Notes: generated by a model from the letters alone, not told the origin. A stretch of 64,000 nucleotides of DNA from Rhodocyclaceae bacterium (GCA_030681195.1 JAUXXJ010000012.1:186001-250000); one strand, 5' to 3'. Shown: positions 8,324-17,815, counted from the first letter of the stretch. Program-made: numbers and translations.

Positions 8324-8851
8324 TTACATCGCGTCAATCACGCGTCCTAAATCGATTACTTTCTGCCAGTCGGTGAATTCGACCACCGTGTGCGGATCAG
8401 TCGGCCCATGGGTCATCCACATGATCAGGCGAATCATCTGGCGGTCAAAGAAGCCATAGCGCGGGTAGTCGAGCTTGCCGGCAAACACCGCCAGATGTTG
8501 CGGTTGCCAGTCGATGCGCCGGAGAAACTTCTTCAGGTAGGGATTTGTTTCCGGCGTGTTCTTGTGCGGCTTGCGCGCGACGATGTTGACGGTGAAAAAG
8601 GCATTTGGCTTGCGCGCCAGCACGGCCTGCTGCGTGCGGATGAAATCAAACACGGCGGGCGCATGATGGCCATAACGAATACTGGCGCCGATGACAATCT
8701 TGTCAAAAGCAGCGAGATCGTATGCGGCGGCTTCCTCAACCCGGACAAGCGTCACCGCGTGGCCGAACGGCTCAATGGTCTGGCGCAGCGTCTCGCAGAT
8801 TTTCAGCGTATGCCCGTCGGTGCTCGAATAGACAATCAGGATGCGGGCCAT
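8324..8851 (-). CDS. hemG: Menaquinone-dependent protoporphyrinogen IX dehydrogenase
   Basis: A 175-residue flavodoxin-like protein that oxidises protoporphyrinogen IX to protoporphyrin IX, the penultimate step of haem synthesis, passing electrons to the quinone pool. The FMN phosphate loop YSSTDGHT is at residues 8-15, and the HemG hallmarks VIGASIRYGHH, VNIVARKPHKNTPETNPY and the positively charged segment YPRYGFFDRQMIRLIMWM are clear. It aligns with E. coli HemG over its whole length. It follows the major-facilitator gene by three bases on the same strand. hemE, another haem gene, is about 25 kb away in this window. Confidence 0.93.
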   Translation of the reverse strand: MARILIVYSSTDGHTLKICETLRQTIEPFGHAVTLVRVEEAAAYDLAAFDKIVIGASIRYGHHAPAVFDFIRTQQAVLARKPNAFFTVNIVARKPHKNTPETNPYLKKFLRRIDWQPQHLAVFAGKLDYPRYGFFDRQMIRLIMWMTHGPTDPHTVVEFTDWQKVIDLGRVIDAM

Positions 8852-8854
8852 GGT

Positions 8855-10090
8855 TCAGCTTGGCTTGCGCCGCCCTTCCAGTAAAAACCAGCCCCAGCCG
8901 AGCGCCTGCAGCAGCAGCAGGCTGCCGAGGCTGATGCGATAAGCGCTTGCCGTATCGAAGCCCGCCGCCTGCCCCGCATCCACCGCCACCCCAAATAACC
9001 ACTGGATCACAAAGGCGCCAATGAAGGCGCCGAGGTTGAGGGCCGTGTTGGCGCGGCCGGCGAGTGTGACGGGAAACTGGGCGGTGAGCAGCGCATAGGC
9101 GAGATTGCCGACCGAGAACACCAGGCCGAGCGCCGGCCACAGCAGCCATGTGGGCGCCAGGTCGAACAGGATGCCGAGCATCACCAGCAGGCCGAAGCCC
9201 ATGCCGACGGTCAGCAGACGCACTGGCGGAATGCCGACGCGGGCGAGGCGCCGCACAAAGAAGGCGATGGCCAGAAAGCCGGTGAGTTGCGCGGCGGCTA
9301 TCAGCAGCAGATGGAAGGTCGCCGCGTCGCGCGGCAGGCCATCCACCGTCAGCAGCCAGGGCATCGCCCACAGGCCCTGAATGGCCATGAAACCGCCGAC
9401 GATAAAGGTCGTCTGCGGCGCAAAGCGCCAAAACACGCGACTGGTGAAGATAGTGGCCAACCCCGCCAGTTGCTGGCGCAGGGTTTCATTGGCGTGGGCG
9501 GCGGGCTTCTCCGGCGTGGTAAAGATCAGCCCTGCGATGATCAGCGCAAACACGCTCATGGCGATGAAGATGCCGCGCCAGCCAAGTACCGGCAGCAGGG
9601 CGCCGAGGGGCGAACTGGCGGCCAAGGCGCCGACACCACCGGCCGCCATGAGTGCCGCATTCAGCGAGGCCTGGCGTTCGATCGGGAACCACATCGAGAA
9701 GGCCTTGAAACTCGCCATCATGCAGGCCGAGACGCCCAGCCCGATCAGCGCACGGCCGAGGGTCAGTTGCGGCAGTGCCTCGCCCAGGGCGAACAGCGCG
9801 CAGCCGGCGGCGCAAATGATCAGCAGGGTGGTTTCGACGCGGCGTGGGCCATAGCGATCCAGCAGGATGCCGAGCGGCAACTGGAATGCGCCGAAGGCCA
9901 GCAGGTAGGCCGAGGTCAGCAGGCCAAGGTCAGCGGCGGTCAGCCCGAGATCGCGCGTCAGCTCGGGCGAGATAACCGCGTTGGCGTTGCGCAGCAGATA
10001 TGAGAGGAAATAGCCAACCGCGAAGGGCGCAAAAATGCGCCGCCAAAGATACGTTGGCGCAAGCAGCGGCTCAGTCACGGAGGCAGTCAA
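8855..10090 (-). CDS. Major facilitator superfamily transporter
   Basis: A 411-residue protein with about 12 hydrophobic helices. The loop 2-3 motif GILLDRYGPRRVE near residue 75 is the MFS motif A, with a second weaker form (RRLARVGIPPVR) between helices 8 and 9. A cytoplasmic loop (TTPEKPAAHANETLRQQ) divides the halves. Substrate is not deducible. It overlaps the upstream thioredoxin gene by four bases and is followed by hemG after three bases, so trx, MFS and hemG are probably one operon. A second, only loosely similar MFS gene lies at 40482. Confidence 0.88.
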   Translation of the reverse strand: MTASVTEPLLAPTYLWRRIFAPFAVGYFLSYLLRNANAVISPELTRDLGLTAADLGLLTSAYLLAFGAFQLPLGILLDRYGPRRVETTLLIICAAGCALFALGEALPQLTLGRALIGLGVSACMMASFKAFSMWFPIERQASLNAALMAAGGVGALAASSPLGALLPVLGWRGIFIAMSVFALIIAGLIFTTPEKPAAHANETLRQQLAGLATIFTSRVFWRFAPQTTFIVGGFMAIQGLWAMPWLLTVDGLPRDAATFHLLLIAAAQLTGFLAIAFFVRRLARVGIPPVRLLTVGMGFGLLVMLGILFDLAPTWLLWPALGLVFSVGNLAYALLTAQFPVTLAGRANTALNLGAFIGAFVIQWLFGVAVDAGQAAGFDTASAYRISLGSLLLLQALGWGWFLLEGRRKPS

Positions 10091-10449
10091 ACGGCACCAT
10101 GTTCGGTCAGAAAATCCTTGACCCAGTGCTCAGCGCGCGCGCCGGAAAAGCGCCCCTTGATTTCGCCGCCGATGAACAGCAATACCGTGGGGAAACCCTT
10201 GAGGCCGTAGCGACCGGCCAGCTTCATGTTGGCGCCTTCATCGACCTCGATCTTGGCCAGTTTGACCTTGCCCGCCAGCGCCGTGGTGACGCGGTCGAGC
10301 ACGGGCGTGAGCGCGCGGCAGGGCGGGCACCAGTCGGCCCAGAAATCGACGATCACTGGCGTCGTGTGCGACGCTTCAATCACGGCCGCTTCAAAGCCGG
10401 CCAGATCAACCTCAAAAATGTAATCCGGGGTGGGGTGGTGGGCATGCAC
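10087..10449 (-). CDS. Thioredoxin
   Basis: A 120-residue cytoplasmic thioredoxin-fold protein with the active site WCPPC (in FWADWCPPCRAL, about residues 38-46) and the cis-proline loop GFPTVLLF near 85. The active-site pair Pro-Pro rather than Gly-Pro differs from standard Trx1 and may shift its redox potential (inference). The N-terminus is His-rich (MHAHHPTPDY). It lies three bases downstream of the mak gene and is coupled by overlap to the MFS gene. Confidence 0.88.
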   Translation of the reverse strand: MHAHHPTPDYIFEVDLAGFEAAVIEASHTTPVIVDFWADWCPPCRALTPVLDRVTTALAGKVKLAKIEVDEGANMKLAGRYGLKGFPTVLLFIGGEIKGRFSGARAEHWVKDFLTEHGAV

Positions 10450-10452
10450 GCT

Positions 10453-11298
10453 TCAGCTCCTGTTGTTTTCCTGTGGCCACAGCCAGGCGGCACCGCGCAC
10501 GCCCGACGAATCGCCATGTTGATTTTTGACCAGCCGCGTGGCGACCGCGTCGGAGAACACGAACTCGCCCCACAGCCGGGGAACGCGATCATACAGCCGG
10601 TCGAGATTCGACACGCCACCGCCGAGGACAATCACATCCGGGTCGAGAATGTTGATCACCTGCGCCAGCGCGCGGGCGAGCCGTAACTCGTAACGCTGCA
10701 GGGCGGCCTCATTGTCGGCGCCACCATCGGCTGCGAGCGCCGGGCCGGAAAGCCAGGTTTCGATGCAGTCCTGCCGGCCGCAATAGCAGGGCCGGCCTGC
10801 GCTTTCGCCGGGCAGCGGATTATGTCCCCACTCGCCGGCAATGGCGTTCGCGCCGGCGAGCACCTGACCATGGACGACAATGCCGCCGCCCACACCCGTG
10901 CCGAGGATCACGCCAAACACCACCTCGGCACCCGCCGCCGCGCCGTCGGTAGCTTCGGACAGCGCAAAACAGTTGGCATCATTCGCCAGCCGCACCGGCC
11001 GGCCGAGCGCGGCTTCCAGATCGGCGCGCAGCGGCTGGCCGATCAGCCAGGTGGAGTTGGCGTTTTTGATCAGGCCGGTGATGCGCGATTCGGCGCCGGG
11101 GATTCCCACACCCACGCTTGCCGTCTTGCCAGCGCCGACATTTGCTTCGGCGCTCCTCACCAGTTGCGCGATAGTGGCAACGGTTGCGGCATAGTCGCCG
11201 CGCGGCGTCGCCACGCGTTCGCGCAATAGTTCAGTGCCATTGTCGGCAAGCGCGACGATTTCGGTCTTGGTGCCGCCGAGGTCGATGCCCAGTCTCAC
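10453..11298 (-). CDS. mak: ROK family fructokinase
   Basis: A 281-residue sugar kinase of the ROK family that aligns closely with E. coli Mak, which phosphorylates fructose (and mannose more weakly) with ATP. Seen: phosphate-1 motif [10 protein letters not shown] at residues 4-13, catalytic DANC region ([12 protein letters not shown]), ROK signature around EWGHNPLPG, zinc site [10 protein letters not shown], and the Mak-like ending [17 protein letters not shown]. One dispersed-repeat copy encodes NVGAGKTA at about residues 53-60; the segment is only two residues longer than my recalled E. coli sequence. Its start overlaps the hsdR stop by four bases, so it sits at the end of the restriction operon although it has no evident link to defence. 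Confidence 0.92.
   Translation of the reverse strand: MRLGIDLGGTKTEIVALADNGTELLRERVATPRGDYAATVATIAQLVRSAEANVGAGKTASVGVGIPGAESRITGLIKNANSTWLIGQPLRADLEAALGRPVRLANDANCFALSEATDGAAAGAEVVFGVILGTGVGGGIVVHGQVLAGANAIAGEWGHNPLPGESAGRPCYCGRQDCIETWLSGPALAADGGADNEAALQRYELRLARALAQVINILDPDVIVLGGGVSNLDRLYDRVPRLWGEFVFSDAVATRLVKNQHGDSSGVRGAAWLWPQENNRS
11120..11143 (-). repeat. Dispersed 24-mer inside mak
   Basis: Sense copy, AAG variant at the variable position, encoding NVGAGKTA. The phrase mimics a Walker A box but lies in a ROK kinase and is not one. Confidence 0.88.
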
Positions 11299-13598
11299 GC
11301 CCGAGTTTCCGCGTAGAGATACTTTTGAAATCCGGCGAACACCCGGCCGATTTCATCGGGCTGGCCCAGGTCGGCCAGCGCATCGGCAATCGAGTCGTGG
11401 TACTTGAGTTTCAGCAAAGGTGTCAGCTTTGCCGCATCGAGTTCTTCGACGCCGCTGCCAACGTAGTGCGACAGCACGAAGTCGAGAAACTCCTGCTGCC
11501 GGTCGCTGAAATGTGCGCCGATGGGCCCTCTGGCCTTGTCGGCCCGCGCGGCGCGGGTCAGCGGTGCCAGCGCATAGGCGACATGGGCCAGCACATCGAA
11601 CAAGTCACTGTTTTCTGCGTCGATGAGCTTTTGCATCTCGGCCAGTTGATCCCTGCCGAAGCCTTTTTCAGCCAGTCCTTCAAGCAGTTTCCGGCGCGTG
11701 TCGGGTGCGCTCCAGAGCGCGCGCAACTCGTCTTCATCCTTGAAGAATTCCGGCAGCTTGCCGAACAGCGCTTCCATGAATTGCGCCGCCGACATCGGCG
11801 TCCCATCGGGATGCCAGAAGCTGGTCGCCATCATGTGCTGAATCGTTCGCGCCTTGCCGTCGGCGAGCTTGATCTTGACCTTGCGCGGCGGCAGGTAGTC
11901 GTCGGGGCGCGGCTCGCGGGCTTCTCGCGGCGCACGCGGGGCAGGCGCGGGCTCAACCACCGGCTCAAGCGGTTCGCCATCCCACTCGGGATCGCCGAAA
12001 TGGTGGTGCGCCCGCACGAAGTCGTAAATCGTGAAGTAATCCTTGCCATCATAGAGCCGCGTGCCCCGGCCAATGATCTGCTTGAACTCGATCATCGAAT
12101 TCACCGACCGCAGCAGCACGATGTTGCGCACGTTGCGCGCATCGACGCCGGTCGACAGTTTCTGCGAGGTGGTCAGGATCGTCGGAATGGCCTTCTCGTT
12201 GTCCTGAAAATCGCGTAAGAATTGCTCGCCGAGTGCGCCGTCATTGGCCGTCACGCGCTGGCAGTAGTTCGGGTCGGTGCTGGTCTTGATCTGGTTGATC
12301 AGATCGCGAATCGCCAGCGCATGCGTCTGGTTGGCGCAGAACACCAGCGTCTTCTCGCTCGGGTCGATCTGCCCCATCAATATCTCGACGCGCTTCTTCT
12401 CGCGCTCGCGAATCTCGATGATGCGGTTGAAGTCGGCTTCCTCGTAGCGCTTGCCGGCCTCGATCTCGCCCTCCACCACGGTGTCGTCGGGCGTGAACAC
12501 ATAGTCGTCCAGCGTCGTGGCGATCTGCCGCACGCGGAACGGCGTCAGGTAGCCATCGTTGATGCCGTCCTTGAGCGAGTAGATGAACACCGGTTCGCCG
12601 AAGTAGGCGTAGGTGTCGACGTTGTCGCGACGCTTTGGCGTCGCCGTCAGGCCAAGCTGCACAGCCGGGGCGAAATAGTCGAGAATGCCGCGCCAGTTGC
12701 CCTCGTCGTTGGCGCCGCCGCGATGGCATTCGTCGATGACGATGAAGTCGAAGAAATCCGCTGGATACTCGCCGAAATACGGGGAGCCATCCGCGCCGCT
12801 CATGAAGGTCTGGAAGATGGTGAAGAAGATGCTGCCGTTCTTCGGCACCTTGCCCTTCTTGCGGATATCGTCCGGCGCGATGCGCACCAGCGCATCCTCG
12901 GGGAAGGCCGAAAAAGCGTTGTAGGCCTGATCAGCCAGGATGTTGCGATCGGCGAGGAACAGGATGCGCGGTCGGCGGGTGGGTTCCTGCGACAGACTCC
13001 AACGACTATGGAACAGCTTCCACGCGATCTGAAAGGCAATGAAGGTCTTGCCCGTGCCGGTCGCCAGCGTCAGCAGGATGCGCTGGCGCGCTGCGGCGAT
13101 GGCTGCCAGCACGCGCTCGACGGCGATGTCCTGATAGTAGCGCCCCTGAAAATAGCCGCCGCGATCCTCGAACGGCACGGCGCCGAAGCAGTCGCGCCAG
13201 GCGTTGACGGTGGCGAAAGTCAAGTTCCACAGTTCGTCGGGCGTCGGAAAGCCGGCCAACTCGCCCTCGGCCCCGCTCTGCATGTCGATGCCGTAAATGC
13301 TCTGGCCGTTCGTCGCATAAGTGAAGCGCACCGCCAGCTTGCCGGCGTAATCCTTGGCCTGGCCGACGCCCTCGGTCAGTTCCTTGTCCCAGGCCTTGGC
13401 CTCCACCACTGCCAGCTTGGTGTTGCGGTATTCCAGAACGTAATCCGCCGTCAGCGCCTTGCCACGCTTGCCCGCCCCCTCAAGTCGCCCGAGCGTGATC
13501 GGATACTCGCGCCGGATGCGGCTGCCCTCAAGCTTGCCCCAGCCGGCGGCGGCAAGGGCCGGGTCGATATGTTCGGCGCGGGTTTCGGCTTCATTCAT
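11295..13598 (-). CDS. hsdR: Type I restriction enzyme R subunit
   Basis: A 767-residue HsdR of the shorter EcoAI-like class. N-terminal nuclease: Asp52 and the E66-A-K68 pair form a PD-ExK site. Motor: Walker A ATGTGKT at 179-185, DECH box at 289-292, and later helicase motifs including [15 protein letters not shown] and [11 protein letters not shown]-terminal helical domain binds the methylase core. It translocates and cuts DNA lacking the host methylation mark when complexed with HsdM and HsdS. The gene is 2.3 kb from hsdS with accessory genes in between. Its start overlaps the fic stop by eight bases, so it should be translated with fic. Confidence 0.94.
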   Translation of the reverse strand: MNEAETRAEHIDPALAAAGWGKLEGSRIRREYPITLGRLEGAGKRGKALTADYVLEYRNTKLAVVEAKAWDKELTEGVGQAKDYAGKLAVRFTYATNGQSIYGIDMQSGAEGELAGFPTPDELWNLTFATVNAWRDCFGAVPFEDRGGYFQGRYYQDIAVERVLAAIAAARQRILLTLATGTGKTFIAFQIAWKLFHSRWSLSQEPTRRPRILFLADRNILADQAYNAFSAFPEDALVRIAPDDIRKKGKVPKNGSIFFTIFQTFMSGADGSPYFGEYPADFFDFIVIDECHRGGANDEGNWRGILDYFAPAVQLGLTATPKRRDNVDTYAYFGEPVFIYSLKDGINDGYLTPFRVRQIATTLDDYVFTPDDTVVEGEIEAGKRYEEADFNRIIEIREREKKRVEILMGQIDPSEKTLVFCANQTHALAIRDLINQIKTSTDPNYCQRVTANDGALGEQFLRDFQDNEKAIPTILTTSQKLSTGVDARNVRNIVLLRSVNSMIEFKQIIGRGTRLYDGKDYFTIYDFVRAHHHFGDPEWDGEPLEPVVEPAPAPRAPREAREPRPDDYLPPRKVKIKLADGKARTIQHMMATSFWHPDGTPMSAAQFMEALFGKLPEFFKDEDELRALWSAPDTRRKLLEGLAEKGFGRDQLAEMQKLIDAENSDLFDVLAHVAYALAPLTRAARADKARGPIGAHFSDRQQEFLDFVLSHYVGSGVEELDAAKLTPLLKLKYHDSIADALADLGQPDEIGRVFAGFQKYLYAETRA

Positions 13599-14676
13599 CG
13601 TTCAGGGAAATACTCGTCAGCAGTTTGAACAGCGGGCGGTTGATGTAGAAATTGGTACGCCCGATTTTCTGCTTTTCCACAAAATCGTGCTGGACCAGTA
13701 CATCCAGATGCTTGGCCGCTGTGATGCGCGAGACACCGAGGTCGCGCTCGACAAATTCGATTTTGGTATAGGGATGGCGGAACAGGTTGTTCAGCAATTC
13801 CTGGCTGTAGAGCTTGGGCAATTCGCCGCGCAGCCGCTGCTTCGTCGCCTGCATCAGCTCGCGCAGTTGCTTGATCAGCCGTATCTCGCTGCGGGCGGTA
13901 AGCGCCACGCCCCTGAGCAGATAGGCGCACCAGTCCTGCCAACTGCGGGGCCCGCCGTGGGTTTCCCGCGTCGTTTGCAGCAGGCGGTAATAATCCGGCT
14001 TGGTCGAGGTGATGTAACGACTCAAATAGAGGACGGGTAGGTCCAGCAGGCCTTCGCGTTGCAGCACCAGCAGATTCAGGATGCGCCCGGTGCGGCCATT
14101 GCCGTCGTAAAAGGGATGGATGCTCTCGAACTGGTGATGCGCGACGGCCATGCGCAACAGCGGATCGAGGCCATCGTCGTCGTGAATGAAGGCCACCAGA
14201 TCCGTCATCAGTTTTTCGATCACAGTCGGGTCTTGCGGCGGTTCATACACCACCTCGCCGCTCATCTGATTTTTCAGCACCGTGCCCGGCAGCTTCCTGA
14301 AACCGGCGTTGTTCTGTTCGACCTGCTCCTGCACACGCAGGATCGTATTCAGGCGGATCAAGCCCGACTGCGCGACCTCCTCGGAACCCACGCGCAGGGC
14401 GGCGATGTAGTTCTGCACTTCCTTAGCGGCCGGTGAGGATGGACCGCTCTTGTCGTAGGCATACAGTTCGTCGTGCGTGGTGATGATGTTCTCGATTTCC
14501 GAGCTGTCCTTCGCCTCCTGGATGGACAGCGTATCGAGCAGGATGGCGCGGTTGGGCAGTGCCTCGCACAGACCCTTCAGCTCCGCCAGATGGCGGTGCG
14601 CCTCGGCCAGCGCCTGCCAGACGACCTTGACGTCCAGACTGGCGGGGCTGGGAATATCCAGCTCGGTCATGCCCAT
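13591..14676 (-). CDS. Fic family protein with built-in inhibitory helix
   Basis: A 361-residue Fic protein. The catalytic motif HPFYDGNGRTGR (187-198) is intact, so nucleotidyl transfer (usually AMP) to a protein hydroxyl is expected. An N-terminal S58-S-E-I-E62-N63 matches the [S/T]xxxE[G/N] inhibitory helix of class II Fic proteins, which blocks the active site until relieved. The C-terminus (about 270-355) is a winged helix-turn-helix (GVSRITAAKHLDVLVQHDFV), common in Fic proteins and suggesting DNA binding or self-control. Sitting between the Phd/PIN pair and hsdR, it is part of the restriction island. ATG 14676 or 14670 may start it. Confidence 0.92.
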   Translation of the reverse strand: MGMTELDIPSPASLDVKVVWQALAEAHRHLAELKGLCEALPNRAILLDTLSIQEAKDSSEIENIITTHDELYAYDKSGPSSPAAKEVQNYIAALRVGSEEVAQSGLIRLNTILRVQEQVEQNNAGFRKLPGTVLKNQMSGEVVYEPPQDPTVIEKLMTDLVAFIHDDDGLDPLLRMAVAHHQFESIHPFYDGNGRTGRILNLLVLQREGLLDLPVLYLSRYITSTKPDYYRLLQTTRETHGGPRSWQDWCAYLLRGVALTARSEIRLIKQLRELMQATKQRLRGELPKLYSQELLNNLFRHPYTKIEFVERDLGVSRITAAKHLDVLVQHDFVEKQKIGRTNFYINRPLFKLLTSISLNDE

Positions 14677-14692
14677 GTTTTAGTTGTCACAT

Positions 14693-14717
14693 GATAAGAA
14701 AACGTGGATATCTTATC
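14693..14717. promoter_or_regulatory. Inverted repeat upstream of fic
   Basis: GATAAGA at 14693-14699 pairs with TCTTATC at 14711-14717 around an 11-base spacer, 17 bases before the fic start. Because Fic carries a C-terminal helix-turn-helix, self-regulation at this site is plausible but untested. Confidence 0.45.
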
Positions 14718-14841
14718 TTGAACGCAATAACATGCATAGAAATCATCAAATTCTTTTCGCGTCATCGCGGATGTGTTCAAAAAACATCTTTTTTGCGACG
14801 CGCCCTGGTGATGTGTCGATGGTGACGACATATCGCTTTGC

Positions 14842-14905
14842 AAAAGTCGGCGCAGCCTCTTCGGGCCGCTTCCGGCCTGACGGCCTCCCTGCTGGCGAGA
14901 CGGCG
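14842..14905 (+). repeat. Dispersed repeat, long split form (copy B)
   Basis: 64 bases, the same layout and middle as the copy at 4373 (one visible change, GAG for GGG near the right end). It ends one base before the stop codon of the PIN toxin gene. Confidence 0.88.
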
Positions 14906-14906
14906 G

Positions 14907-15362
14907 TCAGATTCCGGTTTGCAGCTCATCCAGCGCCGCACGCGGCGTCAGAATGCGCAATTCGCCCAGCGGATCAAGGCAGAGCAGGTCGGCATCGCCG
15001 GAGATGAGGCGCGAGGCACCGGCCGCAAGGGCGGTCTGAATGAACGCATCGTCCTTGGGGTCGCGAGAGAACGCGCGCTGCGCAAGCTCGGCGGGAATGT
15101 CGATCCAGACTGCGGCAGCATGCACCTGCAGCACGATGCGACGGCGGCGCTCGATGGTCAGATAGCGGTCGAACTTGGGCAGCCAGATGCGCGCCTCCAC
15201 CTCGGCAAAGGTGGCCGCCGAAAACACCAGCCTGCCGACATCCAGCAGCCGATCCATCAGCATTGCCGGCACGCCGCCGGGAGACAAGGCCGCGCTCAGC
15301 AGCACATTGGTGTCCACCACCACGAGTCCATAGCGGTCGAGGACGGCGGAATCAACTTTCAT
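14907..15362 (-). CDS. PIN-domain toxin
   Basis: A 151-residue PIN nuclease, probably the toxin of a Phd-type pair. The conserved acids are visible: VVVDTNVLLSA near the N-terminus, an acidic FAEVEARI helix near 65-70, and DPKDDAFIQTALAAGA with ISGDADLL near 115-135, which should bind Mg/Mn for RNA cleavage. It resembles the COG1569-type PIN toxins. ATG 15362 overlaps the antitoxin's 3' end by 11 bases; an in-frame ATG two codons upstream is also possible. A long-form repeat follows its stop. Confidence 0.87.
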   Translation of the reverse strand: MKVDSAVLDRYGLVVVDTNVLLSAALSPGGVPAMLMDRLLDVGRLVFSAATFAEVEARIWLPKFDRYLTIERRRRIVLQVHAAAVWIDIPAELAQRAFSRDPKDDAFIQTALAAGASRLISGDADLLCLDPLGELRILTPRAALDELQTGI

Positions 15363-15603
15363 CGGCAAGCAGTTCGGCCAGCTTTTCCTCCGTCAGGCCT
15401 GCTGCTGCCGCAGCTTCTGCGGTTTCGTGCAGGGTTTGCCGCAGCCGGTCGGCGTAATAGGCGCGCATCGCCTCGTAATCGTCGGCACCGATCATGACGC
15501 CGACCACGCGGTCGTGGCGCGTCACCTGCACGGGCTGGCGTTGCGCTTTGTCGAGCAATTGGCCAAAGTGGGTCTTGGCTTCGTTGGCAGTCATGGTGAG
15601 CAT
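15352..15603 (-). CDS. Phd/YefM family antitoxin
   Basis: An 83-residue antitoxin starting MLTMTANEAKTHFGQLLDKA, the standard Phd/YefM N-terminal fold that binds the operator, followed by VMIGADDYEAMRAYY and an Ala/Glu-rich helical tail that would wrap the toxin. ATG 15603 is supported by AAGGAG just upstream; the longer frame begins within the promoter. The overlap with the PIN gene gives coupled expression, and autorepression is expected from the family. Confidence 0.88.
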   Translation of the reverse strand: MLTMTANEAKTHFGQLLDKAQRQPVQVTRHDRVVGVMIGADDYEAMRAYYADRLRQTLHETAEAAAAAGLTEEKLAELLADES

Positions 15604-15707
15604 GGAGAACTCCTTGGCGGGGCGATGCGGTAGTCTCACTATAGAAAAATCGCGCGAATCGGTCAAATCGAACGATTCAATCGGTGGCGGATGACCATAG
15701 CCTCGCC

Positions 15708-15732
15708 AAAAGTCGGCGCTGGCGGGACGGCG
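15708..15732 (+). repeat. Dispersed 24-mer after the broken BRO gene
   Basis: A perfect GGG-type copy, three bases from the terminal stop of the minus-strand pseudogene. Confidence 0.92.
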
Positions 15733-15735
15733 CTT

Positions 15736-16263
15736 TCAGCCTTTCTTCGTCAGCTTGCGGGCTTTGGCGCCACCCGGCGGCAGAAAATTTTCGCCCGTCA
15801 CCACCGGCTTGCCGGTCTTCGCTTCCAGCGCCTTGCGCGCCTGCTTGGCAATCGCGCCGCCCTTGGTCGCGGCGTCGGCGTTCTCGGCCATGCCGGTGGC
15901 TTCGTCCGATTCGGCGATCTGGCGCGTCGAGAGTTCCGCCAGCCACAGCTTGATCGGCTCGGCCTTGGGGCTGGGCACGGACTAGACGAGGCGCAGCAGG
16001 GTTTCAGCGGTGGCCACGTCAGTGAGATAGTGTTTGCCGTCGGCGGCAGCCAATTTCAGTCGGTGACAATTTGTCACCGACTGACTGCCTTCCTTCGTCA
16101 GCCGCTCCTTGAGCTTGTTCCAATACTTGCGTGCCGTCTGGTAGTCGGGCTGCTGGGTCAGCACCTGAATGATGTCGATAACCGAGAAAAGCCAGGTTTC
16201 CGAGTTCTCGTCGTAGACGCGGCGGATTTCGTGATGCTCGAAAAAGGCGGATTGGACGGACAA
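15736..16263 (-). pseudogene. BRO/DinD-like gene with amber codon and internal deletion
   Basis: Two consecutive frames form one decayed gene. The first (15982-16263, 93 residues) is a BRO-N domain: RRVYDENSETWLFSVIDII and QTARKYWNKLKERL. It ends at a TAG in LLRLV-stop-SVPSPKAEPIKLWLA, exactly where the family has Gln (LVQSVPSPKA), so a CAG to TAG change is likely. The downstream frame resumes as PSPKAEPIKLWLA but jumps directly to ELSTRQIAES, which in full-length relatives lies roughly 100 residues further on. Both lesions are inferred from recalled family sequences. DinD/BRO proteins often accompany type I restriction loci. Confidence 0.8.
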
Positions 16264-16300
16264 GCTGTCTCCTGGACTTCTATAAACAATGCGTCAGCAG

Positions 16301-16383
16301 GTTTGCCTTAAAGCACTTAATAGCTTGATTTTTATATATTGTTTGAGAGACTCGTTGGAGCATCATGTTTGCCTTAAAGCACT
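16301..16383. repeat. Pair of 17-base direct repeats
   Basis: GTTTGCCTTAAAGCACT occurs at 16301-16317 and again at 16367-16383, 66 bases apart, in the gap between the broken BRO gene and the ATPase gene. The spacer is AT-rich. This may be a short duplication or a deletion scar; no function is assigned. Confidence 0.7.
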
Positions 16384-16384
16384 C

Positions 16385-17803
16385 TCAAGCCCAAAACGGC
16401 AGGTAGCGGGCATAGCGAGTCGAACTGGTTTCCGATTCATCAGCCTTGATGAGTCCCGCTTCCTTCGCTGCCCCGATAACCAGCGACACCGTTGCGGCTT
16501 TTGACTCCGGCAGCCCGAAGCGTTGCCGCAAGGACTGGTTCGACATGCGCTGGTTGCTGACGTACATCAGGCAGCAGTGCTGATAACAAGCGCGGATGCG
16601 ATCTGATTTCGCCATCACCGAAAAATCCTGATGGGCCAACAGAATGGCTGTGGTTCGGGTTTCGCCGACCCGGAAATCCGGTGCAGGCAGTTGAAAGGCC
16701 TCCACCGCCTTCACCACCTTGTCCACGCCGCTACCCTTTTCCTCGCAGATACCGAGTCGACGCATCAGGTCGGCCAGTTTTTCGTTGCGCGAGCGGTATT
16801 CGTCGATGAAGCGTTCCACGCTGATCGGTGGCGTGCCGGGGTTGGAGATTTCGACCCGGTCGGCGTACATCTCGATCATCACCGAGGCCCCCGACGCCAG
16901 AAAGTCCTGATGCACCAGCGCATTGGCGATCAACTCGCGCAGCGCCTGCTTGGGAAACATCTTGACCTCTTCGCGCACCACCTGCTCGACGCTGCGATTC
17001 AGCGGCGCGGCGGAATGGACGAAATCCACCAGGCTCTCGAAGCCCACCGCATAGCCCCGGTTGCCCGGCTTGTCCTCGCGGGTCTGCGTCTTGTCGATAC
17101 CCTCGTAGATCACCACGCGCGGCGCCTTGCGCGCCAGCGTTGGGGAGAAAGCATCCAAGCGCTTGGCCAGCAGGATCGCCGCCAGATTGCTGATAGTCCA
17201 GCCTGTCGGCGTCGAAGCGATCAACTCCTCGCCAGACAGCCGCGCCAGCACGCCATCGCGTGAGGTCGGGTAGGGCAGGTTGGAAAGGTCGAAATAGGTC
17301 TGCGTGTCGAGCAGCGCGATCACCTCGTCGGCGCTGGCATTCGCTTTCGCCGCCTGCGCGAACCAGTCCGGCTGACCTTCGGCGAAGATGCGGCGCAGGT
17401 GGTCCGGCGTCATCGGCACCAGATCGTCGCCGGCCCGCATCAGATAGGCACCGTCGATCTCCAGCGGCTGCCCCTGCGGGCGCGGCGGAATCTCGAACAC
17501 CAGCACCCGGCCGTCGGCATGGGCTAGCTCTGCGACATCGACACGGATATGCAGCTTGTCCACGATGCGCGCCTTGATGTCGTTGCGGTCGGTCGCCGCC
17601 GCGAAAGCCTGTGTCCCCACCACCCGGCGTGGCGACCGGTCGGAAACGCCCAGCACCAGATGCCCGCCGCCCTCGTTGGCCAGCGCCACGCAGTAGCGCA
17701 GCAGCTTCGTCGTGTCGAATTGCTGCTTCGCCTCCTTGAACTCCAGATGCTCGGATTCGGCGGGAACGGAAAGCCAGCGGTTGAGGGTGTCGAGCGAAAT
17801 CAT
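16385..17803 (-). CDS. Schlafen/AlbA_2-domain ATP-binding protein
   Basis: A 472-residue protein. The N-terminal AlbA_2 (Schlafen-like) domain spans about 15-125 (ESEHLEFKEAK, ALANEGGGHLVLGV). The middle (about 270-390) carries a GHKL-type ATPase fold: LRELIANALVHQDF, DRVEISNPGTPP and EEKGSGVDKVV. A C-terminal winged helix region (NQSLRQRFGLPESKAATVSLVI) ends it. Proteins of this build are common accessory genes in restriction and phage-defence loci; their action is poorly known. It starts 12 bases after hsdS on the same strand, so it is probably in the hsdM-hsdS operon. Confidence 0.87.
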   Translation of the reverse strand: MISLDTLNRWLSVPAESEHLEFKEAKQQFDTTKLLRYCVALANEGGGHLVLGVSDRSPRRVVGTQAFAAATDRNDIKARIVDKLHIRVDVAELAHADGRVLVFEIPPRPQGQPLEIDGAYLMRAGDDLVPMTPDHLRRIFAEGQPDWFAQAAKANASADEVIALLDTQTYFDLSNLPYPTSRDGVLARLSGEELIASTPTGWTISNLAAILLAKRLDAFSPTLARKAPRVVIYEGIDKTQTREDKPGNRGYAVGFESLVDFVHSAAPLNRSVEQVVREEVKMFPKQALRELIANALVHQDFLASGASVMIEMYADRVEISNPGTPPISVERFIDEYRSRNEKLADLMRRLGICEEKGSGVDKVVKAVEAFQLPAPDFRVGETRTTAILLAHQDFSVMAKSDRIRACYQHCCLMYVSNQRMSNQSLRQRFGLPESKAATVSLVIGAAKEAGLIKADESETSSTRYARYLPFWA

Positions 17804-17815
17804 GGCAGGCGAATA

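Noticed and set aside
11120..11143. VGAGKTA phrase in mak and the EF-hand protein resembling a Walker A box
   Set aside because: It is the AAG variant of the dispersed repeat in proteins whose folds do not use a P-loop at that position.
17328..17339. GTCGGCGCTGGC inside the Schlafen-like ATPase gene as another repeat copy
   Set aside because: Only the 12-base core matches; both ends are unrelated, so it was not counted.
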